Shown: piece after piece, positions 55,200-63,032 of the stretch | Layout: every line of letters begins with the position of its first letter | Numbering within the stretch: the stretch's first letter is position 1 | NCBI RefSeq assembly: GCF_000733295.1 | Contig: NZ_JPMI01000230.1 | Location: 1-64,000 of the forward strand | Reading direction: 5' to 3' | Source of the DNA: Archangium violaceum Cb vi76 | GTDB lineage: Bacteria; Myxococcota; Myxococcia; Myxococcales; Myxococcaceae | DNA: 64,000 nt | Translations under genes and position numbers: made by a program | The notes under the pieces: model-generated | Told to the model about the DNA's origin: nothing | Database searches by the model: none | Seen by the model: only the letters and a program-made list of their open reading frames with translations

Positions 55200-56519
55200 G
55201 TGACTCCTCCCGCCTTTCCGCCGGCCACCAGTCCCTTCCACGCCTTCGTGGCGCGGCGGACGGGCATGGCCTTGAGTGAGCTGCAGTGCCGCCGGCTCGA
55301 CGAGAAGCTGATGGCACGGCCGGGCGGGTTGACGCCGCAGTACCTGCTTCACCTGCAGTCTCCCGCGGGCGCGGCGGACCTGGCCGAGCTCATCGACGCC
55401 ATCTCCGTGCAGAAGACGGAGCTCTTCCGGGACGAGCCGCAACTGGCGGCGCTGCGCATGCACGTGCTGGAGCCGATGGTGGCGAGGATGCACCGGCCGC
55501 TGCGGGTGTGGAGCGCGGGCTGCGCCACGGGCGAGGAGGTGGCCACGCTGCTGGTGATGCTCGCCGAGGCGGGCGCGGATCCCTCCAGCACGGTGCTGGG
55601 CACGGACATCTCGGAGACGGCCATCGCGCGGGCGCGGGAGTTGTGCTTCAGCGCGGAGCAGTTCCAGCGGGTGCCGCATGGGGTGCGCGAGCGCTGGTTC
55701 CTGCCCGCCGGCGGGGGCCGCTTCACGCTGGTGGGGCACCTGAAGGATCGGGCCAGCTTCGAGTGCCACAACCTGATGGACCTGCCCTACCCGGTGGCGG
55801 CGGAGGGGCAGGGGTTCGATCTCATCGTCTGCCGCAACGTCCTCATCTACTTCGCCCCCGAGCCCTTCGATCGGGTGGTGACGTCACTGGCGGGGCGGCT
55901 GACCCCCGAGGGGATGTTGGTGCTCTCGGCGGCCGAGCCATTGCTGCGCGCGCCGCCGGCCCTGCGCACCGTGCGCTTCGAGCAGGCCTTCTTCTATGCG
56001 CGGGCGCAGGAGGCCGTGGCCTTCGCCGAAGCGGCGCCGCCCGGGGCCCCGAGCAGGCCGAGCTCCAGTGGACTGCCCGCAGTGGGGGCCCTGCTCGCGT
56101 CGCGCTCCCCCACGTCGGGGCGCTTTCCGGCGATCTCCGCTCCGTCGAAACCAGGGACTCCCGCCGAGGTGCAACCCGGGGATGCCGGCGCGCACACGGA
56201 GGCGGATGCCCTCTTCGCGAAGGTGCTGGAGTGGGCCTCCTCGGGGGGGGAGGCGAGTCCCCAGACGGCGGAGGCGCTGCGGCGCTGCCTCGTGTTGGAT
56301 CCGGACCTGGCCGCGGCGCGCTACCTGCTGGGGATGTTGCTCGAGCAGCGGGGCGTGCCGGCCGAGGCCGCAGTGGAGTACCGGCGGGCCCTGCGCTCGC
56401 TGGAGGAGGGGAGGGCGCGCACCACCCCCTTCTTCCTCAACAACGCCCGGCTCCAGGTGGCCTGCGCGCGCGCCATCGAGCGGGTGGAGCGGGGCGCCGG
56501 TCCGCCTCCGTCGCGTTGA
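55200..56519 (+). CDS. cheR: CheR methyltransferase with a C-terminal TPR region
   Basis: 439 residues. Methylates receptor glutamates using SAM. CheR_N region with RTGMALSELQCRRLDEKL; CheR core with TELFRDE, GCATGEEVATLLVML (SAM binding), LGTDISETAIARAR and DLIVCRNVLIYFAPE. After a Pro/Ser-rich linker near 280-330, one or two TPR-like units follow (AARYLLGMLLEQRGVPAEAA). This CheR-TPR arrangement is also seen in FrzF. A GTG at 55200 lies 6 bp after cheB. It closes the chemosensory operon. Confidence 0.9.
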   Translation: MTPPAFPPATSPFHAFVARRTGMALSELQCRRLDEKLMARPGGLTPQYLLHLQSPAGAADLAELIDAISVQKTELFRDEPQLAALRMHVLEPMVARMHRPLRVWSAGCATGEEVATLLVMLAEAGADPSSTVLGTDISETAIARARELCFSAEQFQRVPHGVRERWFLPAGGGRFTLVGHLKDRASFECHNLMDLPYPVAAEGQGFDLIVCRNVLIYFAPEPFDRVVTSLAGRLTPEGMLVLSAAEPLLRAPPALRTVRFEQAFFYARAQEAVAFAEAAPPGAPSRPSSSGLPAVGALLASRSPTSGRFPAISAPSKPGTPAEVQPGDAGAHTEADALFAKVLEWASSGGEASPQTAEALRRCLVLDPDLAAARYLLGMLLEQRGVPAEAAVEYRRALRSLEEGRARTTPFFLNNARLQVACARAIERVERGAGPPPSR

Positions 56520-56596
56520 CGAGCGGGCAGGCGGGCCCCGAGGGCATGAAGAAGCCCGCGCGGGCCAGGGGGTTTGACCGTAAGATGCGCCCCCTT

Positions 56597-57445
56597 ATGA
56601 GAAGGCTTGCCCTGTTCGCCCTCCCGCTCGCGCTCGCCGGCTGCTTCTACCCCGCCGACCGCGGCCGCGCCTTGGAGTCCCGGCTCGAGAAGCTCGATGC
56701 TTCCCAGGCCCAGCTCCAGGCGGAGCTGAAGCAGACCCGAGAGCAGCTCGACGCCACGCTGCCGAAGATCGACGCGAAGATCGCCGAGGTCTCCAAGGCG
56801 CTGCAGAGCCTGGACACCGCCTCGCGCCGCTCGGGCGCGGACATCGGCATCCAACTGCAGAAGACGGTGGAGGACCTCGCCCAGCTGCGCGGTCAGGTGG
56901 AGACGTACCTCTACAAGATTGGCGAGCTGGAGGGCGCGCTCGCCAGGACGAGCGAGGAGACGGAGAAGCGGCTGCAGGCGCTCAAGGGCGATGAGGCCCT
57001 GAAGGAAGCCGAGGCCAGGAAGAAGGCCGAGGAGCTGAAGCGGCCCACGGACAAGAAGGAGTTCCTCGCGCTGGCCCGGGAGAAGGCCAAGGGCGGCGAC
57101 GTGGCCGTGGCCCGGCAGCTCTACTCGGAGTTCCTCAAGAAGTGGCCCAAGGACGCGCTGGCCGCCGAGGCCCACTTCGGCCTGGGGGAGACGTACTTCG
57201 CCGAGGACAAGTGCCGTGAGGCCCTCTACGAGTACGGCAAGCTGCTGCAGGAGCACCCCAAGGCGGACTCCACGCCGGAGGCGTACCTGCGCTCGTCGGA
57301 TTGCTTCAAGAAGTTGAAGATGCAGGAGGAGTCGCGGCTGGCGCTCGAGGAGCTCGTGAAGGGCTACCCGAAGTCGGATGCGGCCAGGACGGCCAAGGCG
57401 CGCCTGACCGAGCTGGACAAGGCGAAGAAGGGCGGCAAGAAATGA
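56597..57445 (+). CDS. TPR lipoprotein (YbgF/CpoB-like)
   Basis: 282 residues. Lipoprotein signal (RRLALFALPLALAGC). The N-terminal half is a long coiled coil (residues ~25-155, LEKLDASQAQLQAELKQ and following), the C-terminal half has three TPR units (ARQLYSEFLKKWPKD, HFGLGETYFAEDKCREALYEY, LALEELVKGYPKSD), the layout of YbgF/CpoB, which coordinates the Tol-Pal system and wall synthesis. The start at 56597 is preferred; 56585 is possible. The stop overlaps the selenoprotein start (ATGA), so the two are translationally coupled. Confidence 0.85.
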   Translation: MRRLALFALPLALAGCFYPADRGRALESRLEKLDASQAQLQAELKQTREQLDATLPKIDAKIAEVSKALQSLDTASRRSGADIGIQLQKTVEDLAQLRGQVETYLYKIGELEGALARTSEETEKRLQALKGDEALKEAEARKKAEELKRPTDKKEFLALAREKAKGGDVAVARQLYSEFLKKWPKDALAAEAHFGLGETYFAEDKCREALYEYGKLLQEHPKADSTPEAYLRSSDCFKKLKMQEESRLALEELVKGYPKSDAARTAKARLTELDKAKKGGKK

Positions 57446-58572
57446 GCGGGCTTCTGATGAGTGGGCGTCTGGTGCTGCTGGCCGTGCTCGCGCTGCTGGT
57501 GTCGCCCTGGGTGGCGGACGCGGCGCCGAAGCAGGTGGTGCTCCTCTTCACCGGAGACAACGGGGGCGAGATCGCCCCCTGTGGTTGACGCCACAACCCG
57601 TCTGGCGGTCTGGCCAGACGAAAGACGGTCTTCTCGCAGGAGCGCGCGGGCGGGAAGCCGGTGCTGGTGCTGGACGCGGGCAATGCGCTCTTCAAATTCG
57701 CCGCGAAGGGGAGTGATCCAAAGGAGAAGGAGCGGGCCACGCTGCTGCTCGAGACGATGGATGCGCTGGGCACCACGGCCATGGCCGTGGGCGAGCGCGA
57801 CCTGACGCTCGGGACGGACTTCCTCCTCCGCGCCTCGAAGGATCGGAAGATGAAGCTCCTGTCCGCCAACCTGGTGGACGCGGGGGGCAAGCCGCTCTTC
57901 CCGGCCTCCACGGTGGTGACGGTGGGCGGCGTGAAGTTCGGCCTGGTGGGCCTCTCTCCGGAGGGGCCGGTGCCTGGCCAGAAGGGCGTGGTGGGCAGGC
58001 CTCCCGTGCCGGCGGCCATCGCCGAGTCCCGCCGCCTGCGCACCCAGGAGAAGGTGGACGTGGTGGTGGTGCTCGCCGCCATGCCCTACATGGAGGCCAC
58101 CAGGCTCTCCATGGAGTCGGGCAACGCCGTGGACCTCATCCTCCAGTCGCACGACAGGCGGGGGCAGGGCATGGCCCAGCGCAACGACTTCGCCACCCTC
58201 GTCCCCACGGGCGAGCGGGGACGGGAGCTCGGCCACCTGACGCTCTCCGTGGGGGGCAAGGGGCCCTTCGTGGACCTGTCCGGGACGGAGCGGGCCCGGC
58301 AGAACCTGAAGATGCTCGAGGCCAACCTCCAGCAGGCGAGGCGGAGCCTGGCGGCGGCGAAGGACGAGCGGACCCGGAAGACGTGGGAGGAGACCCTCTC
58401 CGACTTCGAGGCGCGCCAGAAGGCGCTCGCACTGGAGGTGGAATCCGGCAAGCAGGGGACCGAGCGCTCCCTGCGCCTCTCGTACATCGCCCTGGGGGGC
58501 AACATCCAGGACGACCCCGAGGTGAAGAAGCGGGTGGAGCGAATCGAACCCCCGGGATCCGCATCTCATTAG
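57442..58572 (+). CDS. Probable selenoprotein, degenerate 5'-nucleotidase-like exported protein
   Basis: Read with UGA at 57586-57588 as selenocysteine, the gene gives 376 residues. A signal peptide (LLAVLALLVSPWVADAA) is followed by VVLLFTGDNGGEIAPCG-U49-RHNPSGGLARR, then an uninterrupted frame to 58572. From general knowledge of the family, relatives normally have PCGC before GGLA+R, so U49 takes a cysteine position. The domain resembles UshA/5'-nucleotidase metallophosphatases, but the GNHE-type and His-motif positions read GERD and LAAMPYME, so metal catalysis is probably lost and a redox Cys-x-Sec motif gained. Standard annotation would begin at 57661 and miss the N-terminus. A strong selenocysteine insertion hairpin follows the UGA. 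ATGA overlap with the upstream TPR lipoprotein gene. Confidence 0.85.
57586..57620 (+). promoter_or_regulatory. Bacterial SECIS-like element directly after the UGA codon
   Basis: UGA at 57586-57588, then exactly 18 nt, then loop GGTCTG (57607-57612) on a perfect 8-bp stem, CGTCTGGC (57599-57606) with GCCAGACG (57613-57620). In E. coli fdhF the loop GGUCUG also begins 18 nt after the UGA, and its GGUC is the part read by SelB. The bulged U of the E. coli stem is not evident here. Confidence 0.85.
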
Positions 58573-58581
58573 TCTGGACGG

Positions 58582-58597
58582 GGCCCGGTCGCGGGCC
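58582..58597 (+). terminator. Hairpin after the selenoprotein gene
   Basis: GGCCCG (58582-58587) and CGGGCC (58592-58597) with a GTCG loop, followed by TTGT, 10 bp after the stop codon. Short but perfect; it separates the selenoprotein from rpmE. Confidence 0.5.
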
Positions 58598-58694
58598 TTG
58601 TGCCAGGGCCGGTCCGCCGTTATAAGCGCCGGCCTACCTCTAGAACGCCAGACCTCCCACCCCAGCGTGGGGGCAAGGCGCAGGGAGTCGTAAA

Positions 58695-59000
58695 ATGAAG
58701 GCTGATCTGCACCCGGTCTACCCGGCCGCCCGTATCACCTGTGCGTGCGGTAACACCGTCGAGACCCGGTCCACGCGTGGCTCGTTCACCGTGGAAGTCT
58801 GCTCGAACTGCCACCCCTTCTTCACGGGCAAGTACAAGCTGCTCGACACCGCGGGCCGCGTGGAGAAGTTCCGCAAGAAGTACGGGACGGGGGCGGGGAC
58901 GTCCAAGCCCGCCGAGGGCGCCGCTGCTCCCGCCGAGGGTGCCGCCGCTGCTCCCGCCGAGGGCGCCGCGAAGAAGACCGCCAAGAAGGCCAAGGCCTAG
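58695..59000 (+). CDS. rpmE: 50S ribosomal protein L31 with a C-terminal extension
   Basis: Zinc-binding L31: [20 protein letters not shown] gives Cys16 and Cys18, and [14 protein letters not shown] gives Cys36 and Cys39, the four ligands of the 'C+' form. Residues after about 70 are an added Ala/Pro/Glu/Lys tail ([18 protein letters not shown], then KKTAKKAKA), making it 101 residues instead of about 70. The tail is probably disordered. Confidence 0.93.
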   Translation: MKADLHPVYPAARITCACGNTVETRSTRGSFTVEVCSNCHPFFTGKYKLLDTAGRVEKFRKKYGTGAGTSKPAEGAAAPAEGAAAAPAEGAAKKTAKKAKA

Positions 59001-59018
59001 TCTCTTCCGCACCACCGC

Positions 59019-59148
59019 GTAGCACCCGCCGAGCACGGCGCTGGAAGGCCTCGATGAGAGGCACTCCCGCCGTGCTCGCGGCGTTTCGGGAGTCCGCGTT
59101 TCTCGTCAAGTTTCAGGGTGCTACAGGCAAAAATTTAGACGTAGCACC
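59019..59148. repeat. Nested inverted-repeat cluster between rpmE and the adenine methyltransferase
   Basis: GTAGCACC at 59019-59026 and 59141-59148 and its complement GGTGCTAC at 59117-59124. Inside the first pair lies a CGAGCACGG/CCGTGCTCG inverted repeat (near 59030 and 59074) and within it GCCTC-GATGA-GAGGC. The first inner hairpins can end rpmE transcription; the last GGTGCTAC/GTAGCACC pair, 16 bp apart, sits 50 bp before the methyltransferase start and looks like an operator. Confidence 0.6.
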
Positions 59149-59198
59149 GTGTTGCCCGCACATTCCCGCCCGTCACGACGACCCCTGACGGAGGCGAG

Positions 59199-60083
59199 AT
59201 GTCCGCGGAAGCCACTGCCCTGAAGCTTGTTCAGCAGCCCTCTCTGCGCGAGAGCCTTTTCGCCAAGAGCGATGGCTACCGGCTGTACCAGGGCGACAGC
59301 CTGGCGCTGCTCGAGCAGTTCGAGCCTGGCACCTTCGACATGGTGTTCGCCGACCCGCCCTACTTCCTGTCCAACGGCGGCTTCACCTGCAAGAACGGCA
59401 AGCGCGCCGCGGTGAACAAGGGCGGCTGGGACGTGTCGCGCGGGGTGGACGAGGACCACGCCTTCACCACCGCGTGGCTCAAGGCCTGCCAGCGGGTGCT
59501 CAAGCCCACCGGCACCATCTGGGTGAGCGGCACGCAGCACGTCATCTTCTCGGTCGGCTTCGCGATGCAGAAGCTCGGCTACAAGCTGCTGAACACCGTC
59601 ACCTGGTACAAGCCCAACGCCAGCCCCAACCTGGCGTGCCGCTACTTCACGCACTCCTCCGAGCTGCTCATCTGGGCCTCGCCCAAGCCGGCCGCGAAGC
59701 TCCAGCACACCTTCAACTATTCGAAGATGAAGGCGGACAACGGCGGCAAGCAGATGCGCGACGTGTGGGCGCTGCCGCGCACGGGTGACGAGGAGTTGTC
59801 CGCGGACGAGTCCGGCCGCGTGTGGACGATGACGGCGCCGCGCCGCGAGGAGAAGGCGCACGGCAGCCACCCCACGCAGAAGCCTGTGTCGCTGCTCGAG
59901 CGCGTCATCGAGGCGAGCACCCCCGAGGACGCGCTGGTGTTGGATCCCTTCAACGGCAGCGGCACCACGGGTGTGGCGGCGATGAAGCTGGGCCGGCGCT
60001 ACGTGGGCATCGACATGGACGAGCAGTACCTGAAGCTGTCGCAGAAGCGCCTGGCCGAGGCCGAGCGCGCTGCCCGCCGGTAG
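59199..60083 (+). CDS. Orphan DNA adenine/N4-cytosine methyltransferase (beta class)
   Basis: 294 residues. Motif IV (ADPPYFLS, Asp52) comes before motif I (DPFNGSGTTGVAA, near 245), the order of beta-class amino-methyltransferases such as CcrM. Also seen are GTIWVSGTQH, HSSELLIWA and HPTQKPVSLLERVI. No restriction gene is adjacent, so it may be a solitary regulatory or phage-defence methylase. Target unknown from sequence. Confidence 0.88.
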   Translation: MSAEATALKLVQQPSLRESLFAKSDGYRLYQGDSLALLEQFEPGTFDMVFADPPYFLSNGGFTCKNGKRAAVNKGGWDVSRGVDEDHAFTTAWLKACQRVLKPTGTIWVSGTQHVIFSVGFAMQKLGYKLLNTVTWYKPNASPNLACRYFTHSSELLIWASPKPAAKLQHTFNYSKMKADNGGKQMRDVWALPRTGDEELSADESGRVWTMTAPRREEKAHGSHPTQKPVSLLERVIEASTPEDALVLDPFNGSGTTGVAAMKLGRRYVGIDMDEQYLKLSQKRLAEAERAARR

Positions 60084-60163
60084 TCCTTCGCGGAGGGTGT
60101 CCCTCTCGAGGATGTCTCCCCGGCTCCCCGAGGGGGTGAACGCGTCCTGGAAGCGATGAGGCT

Positions 60164-61771
60164 TCAGGGCATGGGGGCCAGTTGCGCGTCGAGAAAAGCC
60201 CAGCGCAGGGTGAGCCATTGGCGGATGTATTCCACCTCCTCATCGAAGGTGGTGAAGTCCGTCCGCTGGGACCAGAGGGGGAAGCTCCGGTACTGCTCCA
60301 TCCACCGGGCCTCATCGCGCCGGGCGCTCGGGGCGATCTCCCCGGCGAGCTCATCGAGGCGCGCGTGGAGCAGGACGGGGGCGAGCTCCTGGGAGAGCTG
60401 AGCCCGGAGGCGAGCCCGGAGCGGTCCCGCGAACGCCGGCTCCGCGAGCAGGCGCCGGAACAGCTCGTTGTCCGCCCCCGTATCGAGGGCTGCGGTGGGC
60501 CGCAGGCGCTGGGTCTTCCACGTCTGTCCAAACGTCCCGTCCAGGTCCCAGGGGATGTAGCGCCAGGGTCCGCCCTGGGGGTCGTGGTAGTGATAGGCGT
60601 TCTTCACATCCGAGTCGATCGCCACCAGCAGGGTGACGAAGGCCCACCAGTTCTCGTAGTCGCGCTGACTGAAGAGCTGGGGCCCCTGGGTCCGGAAGTC
60701 CGCATCGCTGGCGGTGGCCACGAAGCGGACGAAGGCGTCGAGGTCATCGAAGGCGCCGGGCTCGCCCTCCTTGGGTGTTCCGTCCTGCTTCACGAAGCCC
60801 GCGTGCGGGGTGGACTTGGGCTGGCCGTCCTTGTCCACCAGGCGGAAGTTGGCCGACCCGGAGTCGGCCTTGTAGAGGTTGCCGTTCACACTCAGCCCCT
60901 GGGCCGCCATCAGGTGCTTGTTGACGTGGTCCGCCAGCGTATAGAGCCCGTGGTAGACGCCGTCGAGATAGACCACCACGCTGAAGGTCTTCACCTGGAG
61001 GCTCTCGGGCGAAAGCCGGCCCCACAGCTCGAAGCCCATCCGGGCGCGCAGGTATGAGTTGTCATTGAAGGTGTTGATGAGCACCAGCGAGCGCCGGTTC
61101 GTGAACCCCCCGGCTCGCGCGGGCTCCTGGAAGGGATCCTCCGCGGAGAACTTCAGGGTGTAGCTGTTCTTCGGGAAGGCCAGGGAGCTGCTGCCACGCA
61201 GCTTGCCCTCCGCGGCGTAGGTGTGGCCCCCATAGATGACGGTGAGGGGCACGTGGTCATCGGGGTTGAGACGGGACGCGCCCTGGAAGTGGATGACGGG
61301 CAGCCCATATTCCTCGGTGTAGACGGTGGGCTTCACCGGCACGTTGTGCGGGTCCTTCCAATTGTCCGCCACGCCGATCTTCACCGTACCGGTCTGTTTC
61401 TCCTTGCCCTTCAGGGCAATCACATACACCCCGGCCTGGTCGAGCCCCGGCGTCCAACTCAGTGTCGCCGTCTTCTTGTCATAGGAGGCCCCGTGGGGCA
61501 GGTCCTTGAGGTGGAAGGCGGAGCCCTTCACCTCCGTTCCATCGGCGCACGACACCTTCACGGAGAGCGTTTGCCCCTCCTCGAGCCAGTGGGGACCGCC
61601 CGCCGTCGGGACACAGGGTGCTTCGGACTTGTCGTCTTCGCCCTCCCTCTCGAGCGGGAACGTGCTCGTTCGCGTCACCTGTCGCTCGCGGCCCTCGCTC
61701 CCGGCATTCCCTCCACAGCCCAGGACTCCCCCCAACAGCAGGGCGCTCACTCCGATTCGCATTGGCATCAT
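60164..61771 (-). CDS. CotH-family kinase-like lipoprotein
   Basis: 535 residues. Start region MPMRIGVSALLLGGVLGC is a lipoprotein signal; several Met codons (61771, 61768, 61762) could start it. Residues 45-130 are an Ig-like N-terminal domain (KDLPHGASYDKKTATLSW). The CotH domain follows: RGSSSLAFPKNSYTLKF, NTFNDNSYLRARMGFELW, DGVYHGLYTLADHVNKH, and the kinase-type metal site IPWDLDGTFGQTW. CotH proteins are atypical secreted kinases of spore-coat proteins. A role in sporulation or surface-protein phosphorylation is inference. Confidence 0.88.
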   Translation of the reverse strand: MMPMRIGVSALLLGGVLGCGGNAGSEGRERQVTRTSTFPLEREGEDDKSEAPCVPTAGGPHWLEEGQTLSVKVSCADGTEVKGSAFHLKDLPHGASYDKKTATLSWTPGLDQAGVYVIALKGKEKQTGTVKIGVADNWKDPHNVPVKPTVYTEEYGLPVIHFQGASRLNPDDHVPLTVIYGGHTYAAEGKLRGSSSLAFPKNSYTLKFSAEDPFQEPARAGGFTNRRSLVLINTFNDNSYLRARMGFELWGRLSPESLQVKTFSVVVYLDGVYHGLYTLADHVNKHLMAAQGLSVNGNLYKADSGSANFRLVDKDGQPKSTPHAGFVKQDGTPKEGEPGAFDDLDAFVRFVATASDADFRTQGPQLFSQRDYENWWAFVTLLVAIDSDVKNAYHYHDPQGGPWRYIPWDLDGTFGQTWKTQRLRPTAALDTGADNELFRRLLAEPAFAGPLRARLRAQLSQELAPVLLHARLDELAGEIAPSARRDEARWMEQYRSFPLWSQRTDFTTFDEEVEYIRQWLTLRWAFLDAQLAPMP

Positions 61772-61915
61772 GTCGTTCACCACCACCCGGTAGCGCTAGG
61801 TGGGGACTCGCGCTCATTCCGACAACGCACCCCTGAGCGCCCTGGGAGTGTCTTGATTCGAACGGAATTACAGGGTAATCTGTTTGAGCTGTTGTGGCTC
61901 GGCAGAGGTACTCCC

Positions 61916-62998
61916 ATGCGGATGGATGTAAGGGTTCTGGGAGTCCTGCTGGGGACGGCGCTCCTGGGACTGGCGGTCGGGTGGTCCTCGGCCCACTCCG
62001 TGGCGGTCGCTCAGGCCCCGTCCATCCCCGATGACCCGGTGTCTTCTCCGGCCGGGACCCGGCGTCCGGCACCGCCCGCCTGGAGTGCGCCGGCCGCGTC
62101 CGTGAACCTCGATGCTCGGGAGCTCGAGTCGCGGATGCTGGTGGCGAAGGTCCGGGCCTCGCTTGGCCGGAGCTATGAGCGTGCTTCCTCGCAGGGAGAC
62201 TTCGCCCTGGCGCCGGGCCACATCCTCGACGGCCTCCTCGCGCGGCGTTGCGGCCTCGTGCGGCGTCATGTGGAGGAGCTCCTTGCCCATCGGGAGCGGC
62301 TCGCTCTCTCGGGCGCCGATGCCGACGGGCTGTGCCGGGAGCTGCTCTTCTCGCTGCTCCAGGAGCGGCTCTCCCTGCCCGAGGGGACTTCCCAGGCGCG
62401 GTTCTGGGAGTCCCTGGCGCGGGTGGATGAGGCCGCGGAGCGGCACGTCCTCGGAGAGGCTTCCACCTCGCGCGGTGAGGCGTTCCGCGCGGCCTACGAG
62501 CGCTTCCGCGAGGAGCGCCAGGACATCGTGGGCCCGGACGTCGAGCGGGGGCTCTTCGGGCTTTCGGACGAGCTGGTACGTCTGCCCTTCCGGGTGGACG
62601 AGCTCGTCAGTGATTCGCGTCTGTCGCCCGAGCAGCGGATGGCGGCCTACGAGGACATGCTCCAGCGCATCTCGCGGGACTACGGCGTCGTGCTCGCCTC
62701 GGTGGTGGAGCCGCTCGAGCTGGCGAAGCAGGCCTTGCGGCTCCACGGGACGGCGGGAGCCCTCGGGTCCGCGCAACAGCAGGCCATCCTGGAGCGGTTC
62801 GCTGGCCCCGAGACCACGCGCCTCTACCTCGAGCACCAGCTGGAGCAACAGGACCGGGGCGAGCGCCTGCGCGCCTTCAATCAGGAGCGCGCCCGGCTCC
62901 TGGAGCGGTTGACCCGCGCGGGTCTCTCGCCGGAGCAACTGCGCGAGCGGATGCCGGCGATCGACCAACAGCTCTTCGAGAAATATCACCTGCAGTAG
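61916..62998 (+). CDS. Exported helical protein, function unknown
   Basis: 360 residues. The start at 61916 opens an N-terminal membrane or signal segment (VLGVLLGTALLGLAVGWSSAH), then a Pro-rich linker. The rest is almost wholly alpha-helical and charged, with repeated patterns like LSPEQRMAAYEDMLQRI and LSPEQLRERMPAIDQQL. In part it recalls membrane-anchored lipase foldases, though their key motif is not found. Transcribed divergently from the CotH gene and ending 34 bp before the sphingomyelinase-like gene, so the two are probably co-transcribed. Confidence 0.6.
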   Translation: MRMDVRVLGVLLGTALLGLAVGWSSAHSVAVAQAPSIPDDPVSSPAGTRRPAPPAWSAPAASVNLDARELESRMLVAKVRASLGRSYERASSQGDFALAPGHILDGLLARRCGLVRRHVEELLAHRERLALSGADADGLCRELLFSLLQERLSLPEGTSQARFWESLARVDEAAERHVLGEASTSRGEAFRAAYERFREERQDIVGPDVERGLFGLSDELVRLPFRVDELVSDSRLSPEQRMAAYEDMLQRISRDYGVVLASVVEPLELAKQALRLHGTAGALGSAQQQAILERFAGPETTRLYLEHQLEQQDRGERLRAFNQERARLLERLTRAGLSPEQLRERMPAIDQQLFEKYHLQ

Positions 62999-63032
62999 GA
63001 CCGGCCGCGGTTGCGCGGGGGAAAGCCAGCCC

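Noticed and set aside
47163-56519. Naming the chemosensory genes frzA to frzF
   Set aside because: Receptors are membrane proteins, CheB has a receiver and there are two receptors, so orthology with frz cannot be claimed from gene order alone.
57442-57588. The selenoprotein gene as a short 48-codon gene plus a separate downstream gene or pseudogene
   Set aside because: Both parts share one frame, the break is a single UGA where a Cys is expected, and a hairpin with fdhF spacing and loop follows. A pseudogene would not predict this.
61916-62998. Lipase-specific foldase
   Set aside because: Only general helical character matches; the conserved foldase motif is not found and no lipase is seen in the window.
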